A program made the translations under genes and the position numbers. Below, piece by piece: positions 53,177 through 62,190 of a stretch of DNA of 64,000 nucleotides (position 1 is its first letter; every line of letters starts with the position of its first letter). The DNA comes from DSCS01 sp035391585. GTDB lineage: Bacteria > Macinerneyibacteriota > Macinerneyibacteria > Macinerneyibacteriales > DSCS01. The stretch spans positions 1-64,000 of the forward strand of contig CAZNOX010000006.1 in NCBI GenBank assembly GCA_964574875.1. Reading direction: 5' to 3'. The notes beneath the pieces were generated by a model. That model saw only the letters and a list, made by a program, of their open reading frames with translations. It was not told the DNA's origin and did not search any database.

Positions 53177-54127
53177 ATGAAAAAGACCCCTTATGACCTG
53201 ATGATCCTCTCGGGCCCCACAGGAGTGGGGAAAACAGAACTCTGCGAGATCCTGGCTGAACAGTGGAACGCCGAGATCATCTCAGCCGATTCACAGGCTG
53301 TCTACCGGGGGTTGGATATCGGGACAGCCAAACCGGCAGACAGTCCGGTCCCGTATCACTGTCTGGACATCGTCTCTCCGCGTGAACAGTTTCATGTGGG
53401 AGGATTTGTCCAATGCGCTGATGACGCTTTCCGGGATATCAGGGGGAGGGGCAAAAATGTGATCATGTCCGGCGGGACTCCCATGTATATCCATCGGTTT
53501 CTGTACGGACTGAGTCCTCTGCCGGGAAGGAACCGGGCTGTCCGAGCGACACTCGCCGGCCTCATGGAGAAAGAGGGGGTCGGATCCCTGTTCAAACGCC
53601 TGGAAAAAGAGGATCCGCAGTCAGCCGCGCGGATCCATCCCCGGGACCATACCAGGATCATCAGGGCCCTCGAAGTCCTGGAAATGACAGGCCGGCCCAT
53701 GTCCTCCTGGAGAGAAGAGGAGAAGGTCCCGCGGTACCGTGCTTTTTATACGGTTCTGAACCGGCCGCGCCCTGCGCTCTACGAACGTATCGACCGGAGA
53801 GTGGACAGGATGATTCAAAACGGCTGGGTTCAGGAAGTTTTGAATTTACGACAAGCAGGCCTGCCCGATGACGCTCCAGGTTTTCGCGCTGTGGGATACA
53901 GGGAGATCCTGGCGTATCTTGACGGAAAAATCACACTGGACCAGGCTGCACAAGAGATCAAAAAGAAAAGCCGTCATTATGCACGGCGGCAGCTGATCTG
54001 GTTCAGGAAAGAGGAGAAGGCCTATTGGATCGAACGGGAGGGTGAGACTGACCAAACCGTCGCCGAAACTGTCATGAGAAAAATGAAAAAGGAGGAGATC
54101 GATGATTGTCAAAGAGAGCCGTCTTGA
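53177..54127 (+). CDS. miaA: tRNA dimethylallyltransferase MiaA
   Basis: 316 residues. P-loop GPTGVGKTELCEILAEQW, then ISADSQAVYRGLDIGTAKP, GGTPMYIHRFLYGLSPLPG and the C-terminal TKRYARRQ-like segment KKSRHYARRQLIWFR. MiaA adds a dimethylallyl group to A37 of tRNAs that read UNN codons. Predicted leaderless start (see promoter). It overlaps purC by 26 bases. Confidence 0.96.
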   Translation: MKKTPYDLMILSGPTGVGKTELCEILAEQWNAEIISADSQAVYRGLDIGTAKPADSPVPYHCLDIVSPREQFHVGGFVQCADDAFRDIRGRGKNVIMSGGTPMYIHRFLYGLSPLPGRNRAVRATLAGLMEKEGVGSLFKRLEKEDPQSAARIHPRDHTRIIRALEVLEMTGRPMSSWREEEKVPRYRAFYTVLNRPRPALYERIDRRVDRMIQNGWVQEVLNLRQAGLPDDAPGFRAVGYREILAYLDGKITLDQAAQEIKKKSRHYARRQLIWFRKEEKAYWIEREGETDQTVAETVMRKMKKEEIDDCQREPS

Positions 54128-55004
54128 ACAGATGACGATGATTTCTAAGGGGAAAGTCCGGGATATTTACGATCTTGATGATCAGCTGCTTATCGTGACC
54201 ACAGACAGGATGTCTGCATTCGACCGGATCCTCCATGAACCCATTCCCTACAAAGGCATGGTATTGAACAATCTCTCCCTCTTCTGGTTTGACCTCATGA
54301 AAGATATCATTCCCAATCATGTGGCCGAGACTGATATCGAGGCCTATCCCCCCCAAGCGAGATCTCAGAAGGATACCCTTTTCGGGAGAAGCATGGTGGT
54401 CCACAGGGCCCGGCCTCTCAAGGTGGAGTGTATCGTCAGGGGGTACATCACCGGTTCCGGGTGGAAAAGCTACCGGGAGAAGGGCGAGATCTGCGGGCTT
54501 CGCCTTCCGCCTGGGTTGCAGGAGAGCCAGAAGCTCGAAGAACCCCTCTTTACGCCCACAACAAAAGCAGATGAGGGCCATGATGAGAATATCACTTTTG
54601 AAGAGATGAAGCAGATGGTCGGGGACTCTCTGGCTGAAGAGCTGAAAGAGAAATCCCTGGCGATCTATCTGCGTGCCCGGGAGTATGCTGCCCAAAGAGG
54701 CATTATCATCGCCGATACCAAGATGGAGTTCGGGATCTACAAGGGGAAGCTCATTATTATCGATGAACTTCTCACGCCTGATTCATCCCGTTTCTGGCCG
54801 GCCCGGCTCTACGAGGTGGGACGGTCTCAGGAAAGTTTTGACAAGCAGTATCTGAGAGACTGGCTCACCGGGACAGGCTGGGATAAGGATTCCGATCCCC
54901 CCCGGCTTCCCGAAGAGGTCATTGTGAAGACCAGGGATAAATACCTGGAAGCCTACAGGCTTCTCACCGGGAAAGACCTTTTGAAGGACCTGGGGATCGA
55001 GTAA
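54102..55004 (+). CDS. purC: SAICAR synthetase (phosphoribosylaminoimidazole-succinocarboxamide synthase)
   Basis: 300 residues, in the longer PurC class. Motifs: ISKGKVRDIYDLDDQLLIV, TDRMSAFDRILHEPIPYKG, VECIVRGYITGSGWKSY, IADTKMEFGIYKGKLIIID and LTPDSSRFWPARLYE. It joins CAIR with aspartate in purine synthesis. AAAAAGGAGGAG precedes ATG 54102 within the end of miaA. No riboswitch seen. A hairpin follows at 55010. Confidence 0.96.
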   Translation: MIVKESRLEQMTMISKGKVRDIYDLDDQLLIVTTDRMSAFDRILHEPIPYKGMVLNNLSLFWFDLMKDIIPNHVAETDIEAYPPQARSQKDTLFGRSMVVHRARPLKVECIVRGYITGSGWKSYREKGEICGLRLPPGLQESQKLEEPLFTPTTKADEGHDENITFEEMKQMVGDSLAEELKEKSLAIYLRAREYAAQRGIIIADTKMEFGIYKGKLIIIDELLTPDSSRFWPARLYEVGRSQESFDKQYLRDWLTGTGWDKDSDPPRLPEEVIVKTRDKYLEAYRLLTGKDLLKDLGIE

Positions 55005-55009
55005 CCTGA

Positions 55010-55033
55010 GGGGAGGGGTTCCTCCCCGATTTT
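55010..55033 (+). terminator. Terminator after purC
   Basis: GGGGAGG (55010-55016), loop GGTT, CCTCCCC (55021-55027), then GATTTT. The stem starts 5 bases after the stop. A new promoter begins at 55036. Confidence 0.75.
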
Positions 55034-55035
55034 CC

Positions 55036-55064
55036 TTGTCTTTTCTTTACACGCCTGTTATACT
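55036..55064 (+). promoter_or_regulatory. Promoter of the exported TPR/lipoprotein cluster
   Basis: TTGTCT (55036-55041), 17-base spacer, TATACT (55059-55064) with TGT at 55056-55058 (extended -10). Expected start near 55071, two bases before the ATG at 55073, with no ribosome site in between. Confidence 0.6.
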
Positions 55065-55072
55065 ATTAAACC

Positions 55073-55384
55073 ATGAAAGAGATTTTCACCCTTTTGATTG
55101 TCTTCTCATTGATCACTGGATGTGTGTCGACTCCCGGAATCAGGGATTATAATGACTATGCTTTTGACCTGGTGAAGAGTGAGCTTTATGACGAAGCTCT
55201 CTTCTACCTTCTGAAAGCGGACTCCCTGGCTCCTGACTACAGGATAAAGAATAATATCGCTCTCTGTTATGAAGCTCTGGGGAACCGGGATAAAGCCCGG
55301 GAATACTACCAGGAGGCCCTCAAACTGCGGGAGACAAAACCCCTGAAGGATAATTATGCGGATTTCAGGAAAGATCAGCTTTAG
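55073..55384 (+). CDS. Small TPR lipoprotein
   Basis: 103 residues. Signal and lipobox FSLITGCVSTPG with cysteine near residue 17, then two TPR repeats (YNDYAFDLVKSELYDEALFY and KNNIALCYEALGNRDKAREY). Probably lipid-anchored in the envelope, where TPRs bind a partner. It is first in a cluster with another lipoprotein and a protease-propeller-barrel protein, all overlapping. No ribosome site before ATG 55073; probably translated from a leaderless message. Confidence 0.78.
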   Translation: MKEIFTLLIVFSLITGCVSTPGIRDYNDYAFDLVKSELYDEALFYLLKADSLAPDYRIKNNIALCYEALGNRDKAREYYQEALKLRETKPLKDNYADFRKDQL

Positions 55385-56081
55385 TATCCTTCTTCTCTTC
55401 TCCCTGTCTGCATGTCTTCTGACAAGGGATGAAAATATCCGTCTTCGAGCCCGGAGAGAACCCTTGGCCGATCTCTCAAACAAAACACTCCTGGTTCTGC
55501 CGTCGGTGGTCCACAGCCCGGATTTCCAGCTGAACCGGGACCTGACCCAATATCTGAACACACTTCTCTCTGAGAATGATTACGGGGCAGCGGTGATCAC
55601 CCCTGCGGGAGTGGCTGAATCAACCGCCAGGGAGACAGCCCGCCTCTTCCTCGAGGGCAAGGCCCCTGATGTGGATCTTCTTCACAACGCATTGGCTGAC
55701 TTCATCCTGTCTGTCCAGCTGGATCTTCTCTATGAATACTATTCCACTTATTCGGGGGATGACGGGTTGAATCCGGCCTATTCAGTGGAGCGTGGGGGAG
55801 CCCCAGGCCTGTATGAGACTCCCACAGAGTGGAAAAACCGTTCGTTTGACGACCTCAGCTTTCAGCTCAAGGCCCATTTTGTCCTCTATGACACCCGTGA
55901 AAAAAAGCAGATCATCGATAAAACGGAGAACTATGAGATCATCCTGGAGGATTACAGGATGAAAAATGTCTCTTCCGAGGGAGAGCGTGCCTTTCTCACC
56001 ATGATCCAGCAGGCCTCTTCCGATTTTCTCTCCTGGTGCCGTGAACGGGATGTGGTGCTGGAAAGGATCTATCTCAAATGA
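55356..56081 (+). CDS. Lipoprotein of unknown family
   Basis: 241 residues. Lipobox ILLLFSLSACLLTRD, with cysteine near residue 20. The rest forms an alpha/beta pattern with a beginning reminiscent of GNA1162/CsgG-type or DUF799-like lipoproteins (LSNKTLLVLPSVVHSPDFQL, NTLLSENDYGAAVITPAG), but I cannot confirm a family. Overlaps the preceding TPR gene by 29 bases and the following by 4, suggesting strict co-expression and perhaps a complex. Confidence 0.72.
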   Translation: MRISGKISFSILLLFSLSACLLTRDENIRLRARREPLADLSNKTLLVLPSVVHSPDFQLNRDLTQYLNTLLSENDYGAAVITPAGVAESTARETARLFLEGKAPDVDLLHNALADFILSVQLDLLYEYYSTYSGDDGLNPAYSVERGGAPGLYETPTEWKNRSFDDLSFQLKAHFVLYDTREKKQIIDKTENYEIILEDYRMKNVSSEGERAFLTMIQQASSDFLSWCRERDVVLERIYLK

Positions 56082-58891
56082 AAAAGACCCTTGTCTTCTG
56101 CTGTCTTCTCCTGACTCTCCTTGCTCATGTGTCGGGCCAGTTCGGGCGCAATAAGATCCGGGACAGGGAGTTTCACTGGATGACCTGGGAAACACCTCAT
56201 TTCGTCATCCATTATTATGATGATACAGCGATGCTGGTGAAAGAAGTGGAAAAGATCCTTGAAGAGACCCATGACGATTACAGGAACCGGATGGGGATCA
56301 CCCTGAAAAAGAAGATCCCGGTCGTCATCTACTATAATTCCAAGGATTTTTCCCAGACCAATATTACCGATTCCGATCTCAGCGAAGGAGTGGGAGGGTT
56401 CACAGAGCTTTCCAAGAGACGGCTGGTCCTTCCTTATAACGGTGATATCTATGACTTCAAAAGGGTTCTGCAGCATGAGCTCGTCCATGTCTTTCAGTAT
56501 GAATATATCGTTCCGTCTGATATGCCTCTCTCAGCACTCTACAACTCTCTGACCTTCCCCCCGCTATGGGTGATGGAGGGAATGGCGGAGTATTTCAGTG
56601 AAGACTGGCAGCCCATGGGGCAGATGATGCTCCGGGAGAACATTCTTTCAGGAGATATTCCTGATATCCCTCTTTTGGGAGACGACCTTTTCAATTACTA
56701 TGGCTATTATGCTTATAAGCTGGCTCAGTCTTTCACAGAATTTCTCTGCAGCCGTTACGGAGAGGAGAAGTTCATCCGCTATTTCAAAAATCTTTCCAAA
56801 AAGATCACGGCGCGGCCGGAGGAGGAGTTCGAAGAGGTCTACGGAGTCAAGATGAAAAGAGCTGTTGAACTGTGGCATCACGACCTCAAACAGTTCTACT
56901 GGCAGGACGGGCTGGAGAAGAGTGATCCCTACAGTGTCTTTCATATGACAGACTTTAAGAAGGCTCTGTCGGGGGAGAATGAGAATCTTCTCCTCTACGC
57001 TCCGAAACTCTCCCCTGCAGGTGATGTCATCGCCGTCTATTCCAATCTCCGGGATGAGGGAGACATCATTCTCATGGGAGCCCGGAACGGACGTTTTATC
57101 AAAAACATCACCGCGGGATATGCCGACCATCTCTACGATTATCTCCAGATCCAGCCGGGAAATCTTATCTGGTCGGGTGACGGAGACCTGGTCTACTTTG
57201 TGGCACGCCGGGTGAATACGGATGTGGTGATCTGCAAAAATATCATCACAGGGGACGCCCGGGTGATCTCCATTCCTGAGATCTCCGTCATCAGGGGCCT
57301 GAGTCTGACTCCGGATACCGGAACCCTTCTTCTTCTGGGACAGAAAAAGAACGATAATGTCCTTGTCTCCTATGAGCCCCGGACCGGAGAGTCCGGGGTT
57401 GTGGCCTCTTCTTTCTATCTCTGGAAAAGTCCTGCAGCACTGGGAGGAGGGAAGGTCGCTCTTGTCCAGCGTGATGCTTACGGAGATGCCGTTATCGTGC
57501 TTGATACCGGGACAGGGGGGAGACAGACGATTTACCAGACCCAAAACATCAACACGATGACCGCTTCGGGAGGATCCCTCTATTTTGACAGAAATTTCGC
57601 CCATGCTCTTTACATCTGCAGACTGGACCCCGACACGGGGAAGGTCTATCAGCTCATGGAGACCATCAACTCCACCATCAATCCTGACCTCTCCGGAGAA
57701 AAGATCATCTTCAATATCTACAGGGAGAACCGCTATCTTCTGGCCGCGGCTTCCCTGGGAGACTTGGAAGAGACTCTTCTCGTGGAAGAGTCCATTCCGT
57801 CCCGCTTTGAACCGGTCCATATCTCACAGGAGGATGTCAAAGAGGTGGAAAAGGGGGCCAGGCCCTATCGTGTCAAGTTGAGAGCGGACTACCTGGCCGG
57901 CCAGATGGAATACAACAGCAGCGGCTATTTCAGGTCTTATGCCACAGTCATGGGTATGGATATCATGGGAGACTACCGTTTTCAGATCAACCTGGATATG
58001 ACGTCAGTCAACAGTTTTGACGATATCAACGGGCAGCTGGCCTTTAACTACCTGAAAAAAAGGTACACCCTGGGAGCTTTTGTCTACACATGGAAAGACT
58101 ACTATTTCAGTGATGTCTCTGTGTTCTATGACTACAGCGAACAGTACACCGGAGGAGCTGTCAGCCTCACCTACCCCTTGTCCGAAAAAGACCGTATTGA
58201 GGGGGCAGCCCATATCTATCAGAAAAAGGTGGAATTCCTCCATCTTCCTGTGAGCAGCGAGGCCATGGCCTATACCACGCAACTCGCGTTTGTGCGGGAT
58301 TCCTCCCGCTGGTGGGGGTATTACCATCCCTTGTCGGGATATCGTTTCCGTCTCTCTTATGAGCAGAGTTACCCCCTGGGGACAAGCATGCAGTACGGAT
58401 TGGGAATGGCGGATCTCAGAGCTTACCTGAAGATCTCCCGGCGGATGTCCCTGGCTCAGCGTCTTGTCTACGGGGAATCATGGGGGAGAGATGCGCTTCT
58501 GTTCAAGATGGGAGGTATCAATACCGTGCGGGGATATGACTATCAGGATCTTCAGGGAGAGACCGTGCTGCTCTATAATGCAGAGTTCCGGTTCCCTCTG
58601 GTGGATTATCTTCTGCTGGCTCTTCCCGGGTTCGGGTTTCCCAATATCCGCGGACTCCTCTTTTACGATATGGCTTATGTGGGGCCCCGGAACGGCGAGA
58701 TCAAACTCTTTGACAATGACAAACAACGGCTCGCGTACGGGCCCGATGTCTACGGGAGCTACGGATTGGGATTGAGATACTATCTTCCGGGGCTCTTTAA
58801 CCTGAAATTTGACTGGGCCTGGAAAACGGATTTAGCCCATACCCTGAGTGATCAGGCTGTTTTTCACTTCGGGATATCGTCGGACTTTTAA
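56078..58891 (+). CDS. Exported fusion: zinc peptidase-MA domain, TolB-like propeller, Omp85-like barrel
   Basis: 937 residues with a signal peptide (MKKTLVFCCLLLTLLAHVSG). Residues about 25-280 form a peptidase MA-type gluzincin domain with HELVH (H133, E134, H137) and the distal WVMEGMAEYFSED (E167/E171). Residues about 290-590 show repeated strands such as KLSPAGDVIAVYSNLRDEG and GEKIIFNIYRENRYLL, a TolB-like six-bladed propeller. Residues about 610-937 are a beta-barrel resembling the BamA/TamA C-terminus, with GGINTVRGYDYQDLQGE and ending in FHFGISSDF. It therefore may be an outer-membrane protein with a periplasmic or surface protease. No POTRA domains are seen. Similar proteins are often mis-annotated as Tol transport proteins. 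Confidence 0.82.
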   Translation: MKKTLVFCCLLLTLLAHVSGQFGRNKIRDREFHWMTWETPHFVIHYYDDTAMLVKEVEKILEETHDDYRNRMGITLKKKIPVVIYYNSKDFSQTNITDSDLSEGVGGFTELSKRRLVLPYNGDIYDFKRVLQHELVHVFQYEYIVPSDMPLSALYNSLTFPPLWVMEGMAEYFSEDWQPMGQMMLRENILSGDIPDIPLLGDDLFNYYGYYAYKLAQSFTEFLCSRYGEEKFIRYFKNLSKKITARPEEEFEEVYGVKMKRAVELWHHDLKQFYWQDGLEKSDPYSVFHMTDFKKALSGENENLLLYAPKLSPAGDVIAVYSNLRDEGDIILMGARNGRFIKNITAGYADHLYDYLQIQPGNLIWSGDGDLVYFVARRVNTDVVICKNIITGDARVISIPEISVIRGLSLTPDTGTLLLLGQKKNDNVLVSYEPRTGESGVVASSFYLWKSPAALGGGKVALVQRDAYGDAVIVLDTGTGGRQTIYQTQNINTMTASGGSLYFDRNFAHALYICRLDPDTGKVYQLMETINSTINPDLSGEKIIFNIYRENRYLLAAASLGDLEETLLVEESIPSRFEPVHISQEDVKEVEKGARPYRVKLRADYLAGQMEYNSSGYFRSYATVMGMDIMGDYRFQINLDMTSVNSFDDINGQLAFNYLKKRYTLGAFVYTWKDYYFSDVSVFYDYSEQYTGGAVSLTYPLSEKDRIEGAAHIYQKKVEFLHLPVSSEAMAYTTQLAFVRDSSRWWGYYHPLSGYRFRLSYEQSYPLGTSMQYGLGMADLRAYLKISRRMSLAQRLVYGESWGRDALLFKMGGINTVRGYDYQDLQGETVLLYNAEFRFPLVDYLLLALPGFGFPNIRGLLFYDMAYVGPRNGEIKLFDNDKQRLAYGPDVYGSYGLGLRYYLPGLFNLKFDWAWKTDLAHTLSDQAVFHFGISSDF

Positions 58892-58909
58892 ATCGGAGAA
58901 AGAGGGAAT

Positions 58910-60595
58910 ATGAAGATGTTGTGGAGAGGAGTTGTCTGTGCCCTGTTGATCAGTGTCTCTGCCTGTGTATCACAGCCGGAGGTCCGCCGGGAGATCACCG
59001 GCGAGGACGGACGCGATTATATTGCTTTTATCCGGGAAAAAGAGACCACCCATGATCTTGCACGGATGGAAGAGATGGTGCAGGCCCTTCTGAAAAAGTA
59101 TCCGGACAGCCCGCAGCTGGTGAACGATCTTCTTGCCATACAGATCGAAAAAGAGCAGTATGAGACAGCCCTGAAAACGGTATCCCGGCTGCTGAAGATC
59201 ACTCCTGACGATACCCACACTCTCTATATCAAAGCGTCACTTCTGGAACTCACAGGCCGTTCGCCCCTGGGTGTCTATGAAAAGCTGCATAAACTGGATC
59301 CCGGAAATGAGTATTTCCTGTTGAAGCTGGAAGAACTCTACAGTGAGAAGGGGAAGACGGAGAAGGTCCTGGAGATCACACAGAAGCTCATGGCTGATTT
59401 CCCCCGTAAAGAGGCCTATTTTTCCAAAGCCCTCTTTCTTCTCTACAAGGAGAAAGCCTGGGAGGAGATGCTGAACCTGGAATCTCTCTACCCGGGAGAT
59501 AAAGCCGCTTTCCACGACCGTATCATCGAATTGTTCGCCATGGGGAAAGATGTCAAAAACCTTTATCAATTTATCAGGGCTGTCTCCCCCAGGATGGAGA
59601 AGACGGAGAAGGCGCGTTTTTATTTTGCCCTTTTCTATCTTACGCCTGAAAGTGAACACCTTGAAACGGAGGATGACCCCATGACCGGCCCTGAGGAAGA
59701 GGAGTTTTCCTTTTACTTAGGAGCTTATCTCATGGAAAACAGCAACCCGGATGATGACAGGAATGCGGAGCCTCTCTTTCAACGGGTTTCTTCCCGGAGT
59801 CCCTATTATGACGATGCTCTTGTCTATCTCATGAAAAGTGCTCTCATCAAGAGTGACGTGCAGGCCGTCAGAGCGATCTACAATCAGCTGAAAGGAAAAA
59901 GAGGAGACGGATCCATAGAACTCTCTCTCCTCTACTATGCCCTCACTGAAAAAAGCAGCTTTGCAGACGATCTCTATGACATCCTTGATTTTTCTCAGAC
60001 AGAACCGCGCCTTCTGGCTGGTTTTATCGATCTTTTGATTCAAAAAGGGCTCTTTGAAGAGGCCCGGATTTATGGCCAGGCCGTGGAATCCTCATTCACA
60101 ACAGAGGAGGGGCTTTACCAGTACCACTTCGCCATGATGAGACTCTTTGCACGGACAGAAGATGTGGATGAGATGAGAACCCATTTTCAGAAGGCACGAT
60201 CACGGGAAGAGACCCCTGACCTTTTCAACTATTATGCCTTTTCGCTTCTTGTCATCGACCCCTCGTTGGGTGAAGAAGCATTGCCTTTGCTGGAAAAAGC
60301 TCATGCCATGGATCCCGGTAGTCCGGCTATTATGGACTCTTTAGGGTGGGCCCGCTTCCTGTCCGGAGATGCTGATGAGGGAGAGGCCCTCATCGATCGT
60401 GCGCTGGAGGCTTTGCCCGGCGATACGGAGATCCTTTTTCATAAAGCCATGATCCTGAAACAGAAGGGACACTACCGGGAGGCTCTGGATATTTTACAAG
60501 AGGTGAAATCAAACAACGGCGGTGATGTGATCTATTATGAAGACCTTGACAGCGAGATTGATCTTTTACGCTCTCTTATTAAGCCTGAGCATTAA
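58910..60595 (+). CDS. TPR-rich lipoprotein
   Basis: 561 residues with lipobox LLISVSACVSQ (cysteine near residue 19), then TPR/helical repeats over the entire chain (for example ALLKKYPDSPQLVNDLLAIQ and LEKAHAMDPGSPAIMDSLGW). The final repeats resemble those of BamD/YfgC-type or TPR lipoproteins next to lolB in proteobacteria. Ribosome site AAAGAGGG before ATG 58910. It overlaps the LolB-like gene by 59 bases. A role in outer-membrane assembly is plausible but inferred. Confidence 0.8.
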   Translation: MKMLWRGVVCALLISVSACVSQPEVRREITGEDGRDYIAFIREKETTHDLARMEEMVQALLKKYPDSPQLVNDLLAIQIEKEQYETALKTVSRLLKITPDDTHTLYIKASLLELTGRSPLGVYEKLHKLDPGNEYFLLKLEELYSEKGKTEKVLEITQKLMADFPRKEAYFSKALFLLYKEKAWEEMLNLESLYPGDKAAFHDRIIELFAMGKDVKNLYQFIRAVSPRMEKTEKARFYFALFYLTPESEHLETEDDPMTGPEEEEFSFYLGAYLMENSNPDDDRNAEPLFQRVSSRSPYYDDALVYLMKSALIKSDVQAVRAIYNQLKGKRGDGSIELSLLYYALTEKSSFADDLYDILDFSQTEPRLLAGFIDLLIQKGLFEEARIYGQAVESSFTTEEGLYQYHFAMMRLFARTEDVDEMRTHFQKARSREETPDLFNYYAFSLLVIDPSLGEEALPLLEKAHAMDPGSPAIMDSLGWARFLSGDADEGEALIDRALEALPGDTEILFHKAMILKQKGHYREALDILQEVKSNNGGDVIYYEDLDSEIDLLRSLIKPEH

Positions 60596-61007
60596 TCTGT
60601 CCGCTTGTTCTGCAGCACAGCGGAAAAACGGACAGGCCTCTGTGAGAGGCGGGCGGATCTATATCGAAGACAGCGAAGGAAAACATCGGTTCAATTTCCG
60701 GCTGAAATATGATCCCCGTTCTCTTGAGATGATCCTGGCCTCACCATGGGGAGAAAACGTCGCCTATATCTCCTATGAAGACGGAGAACTTGTGGTTAAA
60801 GATGCCGACGGGCGTCCCTGGGACGGTTCAGCCTACCTTCCCCTTTTTCAAGAGATGTTCCACCTTCTGAACACTTCAATCCCACCGGAAGAGAAGCTCT
60901 CACGGGGCAGTGTCATGATAGAGTTTGACAAGAGAGATGACAGGGGATTCCCCCGGCAGTGGATCATCCGGGAGGGCACTCTTCGGATCAAAGTGGTGTT
61001 CTTATGA
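60537..61007 (+). CDS. lolB: LolB-like outer-membrane lipoprotein
   Basis: 156 residues. Signal with lipobox LSINLSACSAAQ (cysteine near residue 24), then a LolA/LolB-type half-barrel pattern: RIYIEDSEGKHRFNFRLKYD, SLEMILASPWGENVAYISYE and DGELVVKDADGRPWDG. The order TPR protein - lolB - ispE is the proteobacterial arrangement. LolB receives lipoproteins from LolA at the outer membrane; it would complement the cassette at 3771-8724. The match is by pattern and context, not by strict motif. Confidence 0.65.
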   Translation: MKTLTARLIFYALLLSLSINLSACSAAQRKNGQASVRGGRIYIEDSEGKHRFNFRLKYDPRSLEMILASPWGENVAYISYEDGELVVKDADGRPWDGSAYLPLFQEMFHLLNTSIPPEEKLSRGSVMIEFDKRDDRGFPRQWIIREGTLRIKVVFL

Positions 61008-61855
61008 AGATCCGGTCCATGGCTCCGGCCAAAGTCAACCTCTTTTTAGAGGTCCTGGGGAAGAGAGACGACGGGTATCACGATATTTGCGGAGTCTTTC
61101 AGACCATCCCCGTCGCTGATGAGGTCACTCTTGTCACTCATCCCCGGAAAAAGGGTGTCCGCGTGACCATGAGGGGAATGGATGTCCCTGAGGATGAGAA
61201 TACGGCAACGAAGTCCGCCCTGGCTTTTCTGGAGTATTATGACATCAGGGAGGGAATCGAGATCCATATTGAAAAGCATATCCCTCCCGGAGGCGGGCTG
61301 GGAGGAAGCAGCGCTGATGCCGCTGCTGTTGTGAACAGTCTGGGGCTTCTTTATAAGATTCCTCTTGAAAAAGATTTTATTGAAAAATTGGCGTTTGTTG
61401 GTGCCGATATTCCCTTTATGCTCACGGGGGGAACCGCACTTGTCGAAGGGATGGGTGAAAGAGTGACACCGCTCTTTTCACACCTTGATCTTCCCTTTGT
61501 CATCGGTTATCCGGGGATCAAAGTGGATAGCGGCTGGGCGTATGGAGCGACAAGTTTTCTGTTGACAGAAAACCCTAAAACCTGTACCATACTGCTGCGT
61601 TGCCTGAAGGATAAGAGATGGGATGCTTTGAATGACGCTCTTTTTAACCGCTTCGAGCAGGCCGTTTTTGAGGCTCATCCTCAAATTTCACGCTTGAAGT
61701 CGGAATTCCTCGAAAATGGCGCCAGAGCAGCATTGATGAGCGGCAGCGGATCCTGTGTCTTTGGTATATTCGACACAGAAGAGAGAGCCCGGGCAGCTGT
61801 ACAGACTATGCAGGGACAATGGGACTGGATCAGACTTGTTGCAGCGAGCAAGTGA
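61004..61855 (+). CDS. ispE: 4-diphosphocytidyl-2-C-methyl-D-erythritol kinase
   Basis: 283 residues from ATG 61004, overlapping the lolB-like stop (ATGA). GHMP kinase fold: AKVNLFLEVLGKRDDGYHDI at the N-terminus, ATP-binding PPGGGLGGSSADAAAVVN, and MSGSGSCVFGIF near the C-terminus. It phosphorylates CDP-ME in the non-mevalonate isoprenoid pathway. A 15-residue extension in the same frame upstream lies inside lolB and is not used. Confidence 0.96.
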   Translation: MKIRSMAPAKVNLFLEVLGKRDDGYHDICGVFQTIPVADEVTLVTHPRKKGVRVTMRGMDVPEDENTATKSALAFLEYYDIREGIEIHIEKHIPPGGGLGGSSADAAAVVNSLGLLYKIPLEKDFIEKLAFVGADIPFMLTGGTALVEGMGERVTPLFSHLDLPFVIGYPGIKVDSGWAYGATSFLLTENPKTCTILLRCLKDKRWDALNDALFNRFEQAVFEAHPQISRLKSEFLENGARAALMSGSGSCVFGIFDTEERARAAVQTMQGQWDWIRLVAASK

Positions 61856-61868
61856 AAGGGTGGTGAAG

Positions 61869-62174
61869 ATGCAAGTTACTGACGTGAAAATCTATCTGAG
61901 GGAAAACGACAAGCTCAAGGCATTTGCGACCATTACTCTTGATGATTGTTTTGTCATCCGGGGTCTCAAGATCATTGAAGGAAACAAGGGACGATTTGTT
62001 GCCATGCCCAGCATGAGGAAAAAGGACGGGACATTTCAGGACATCGCTCATCCCATCAATAATGAGACGCGGATGATGATCGAAGAGATGGTCTTCAACG
62101 CCTATGAAGAAGCCCTGGCCTCCGGAGAGCACACAACGGAAGAGACCGACGAAGCCCACGAAGAGATGGAATAG
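61869..62174 (+). CDS. spoVG: SpoVG family regulator
   Basis: 101 residues from ATG 61869 (AAGGGTGGTGAAG upstream). It matches SpoVG: MQVTDVKIYLRENDKLKAFA, ITLDDCFVIRGLKIIEG, GRFVAMPSMRKKDGTFQDIA and HPINNETRMMIEE, plus an acidic C-terminal tail. SpoVG binds nucleic acids and regulates division, metabolism and virulence in Firmicutes and spirochaetes. Sporulation itself is not implied. It follows ispE after 13 bases and is followed by a tRNA gene after 16 bases. Confidence 0.95.
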   Translation: MQVTDVKIYLRENDKLKAFATITLDDCFVIRGLKIIEGNKGRFVAMPSMRKKDGTFQDIAHPINNETRMMIEEMVFNAYEEALASGEHTTEETDEAHEEME

Positions 62175-62190
62175 ACTGATTTCCATAAAT

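Noticed and set aside
56648..57820. 390-codon minus-strand frame opposite the protease-barrel gene
   Set aside because: Lies entirely inside a coding gene with clear zinc motif and barrel; no sign of coding on the opposite strand.
60537..60595. Frameshift joining the TPR lipoprotein to the LolB-like protein
   Set aside because: Each has its own signal and lipobox, so the 59-base overlap is a real overlap of two genes.
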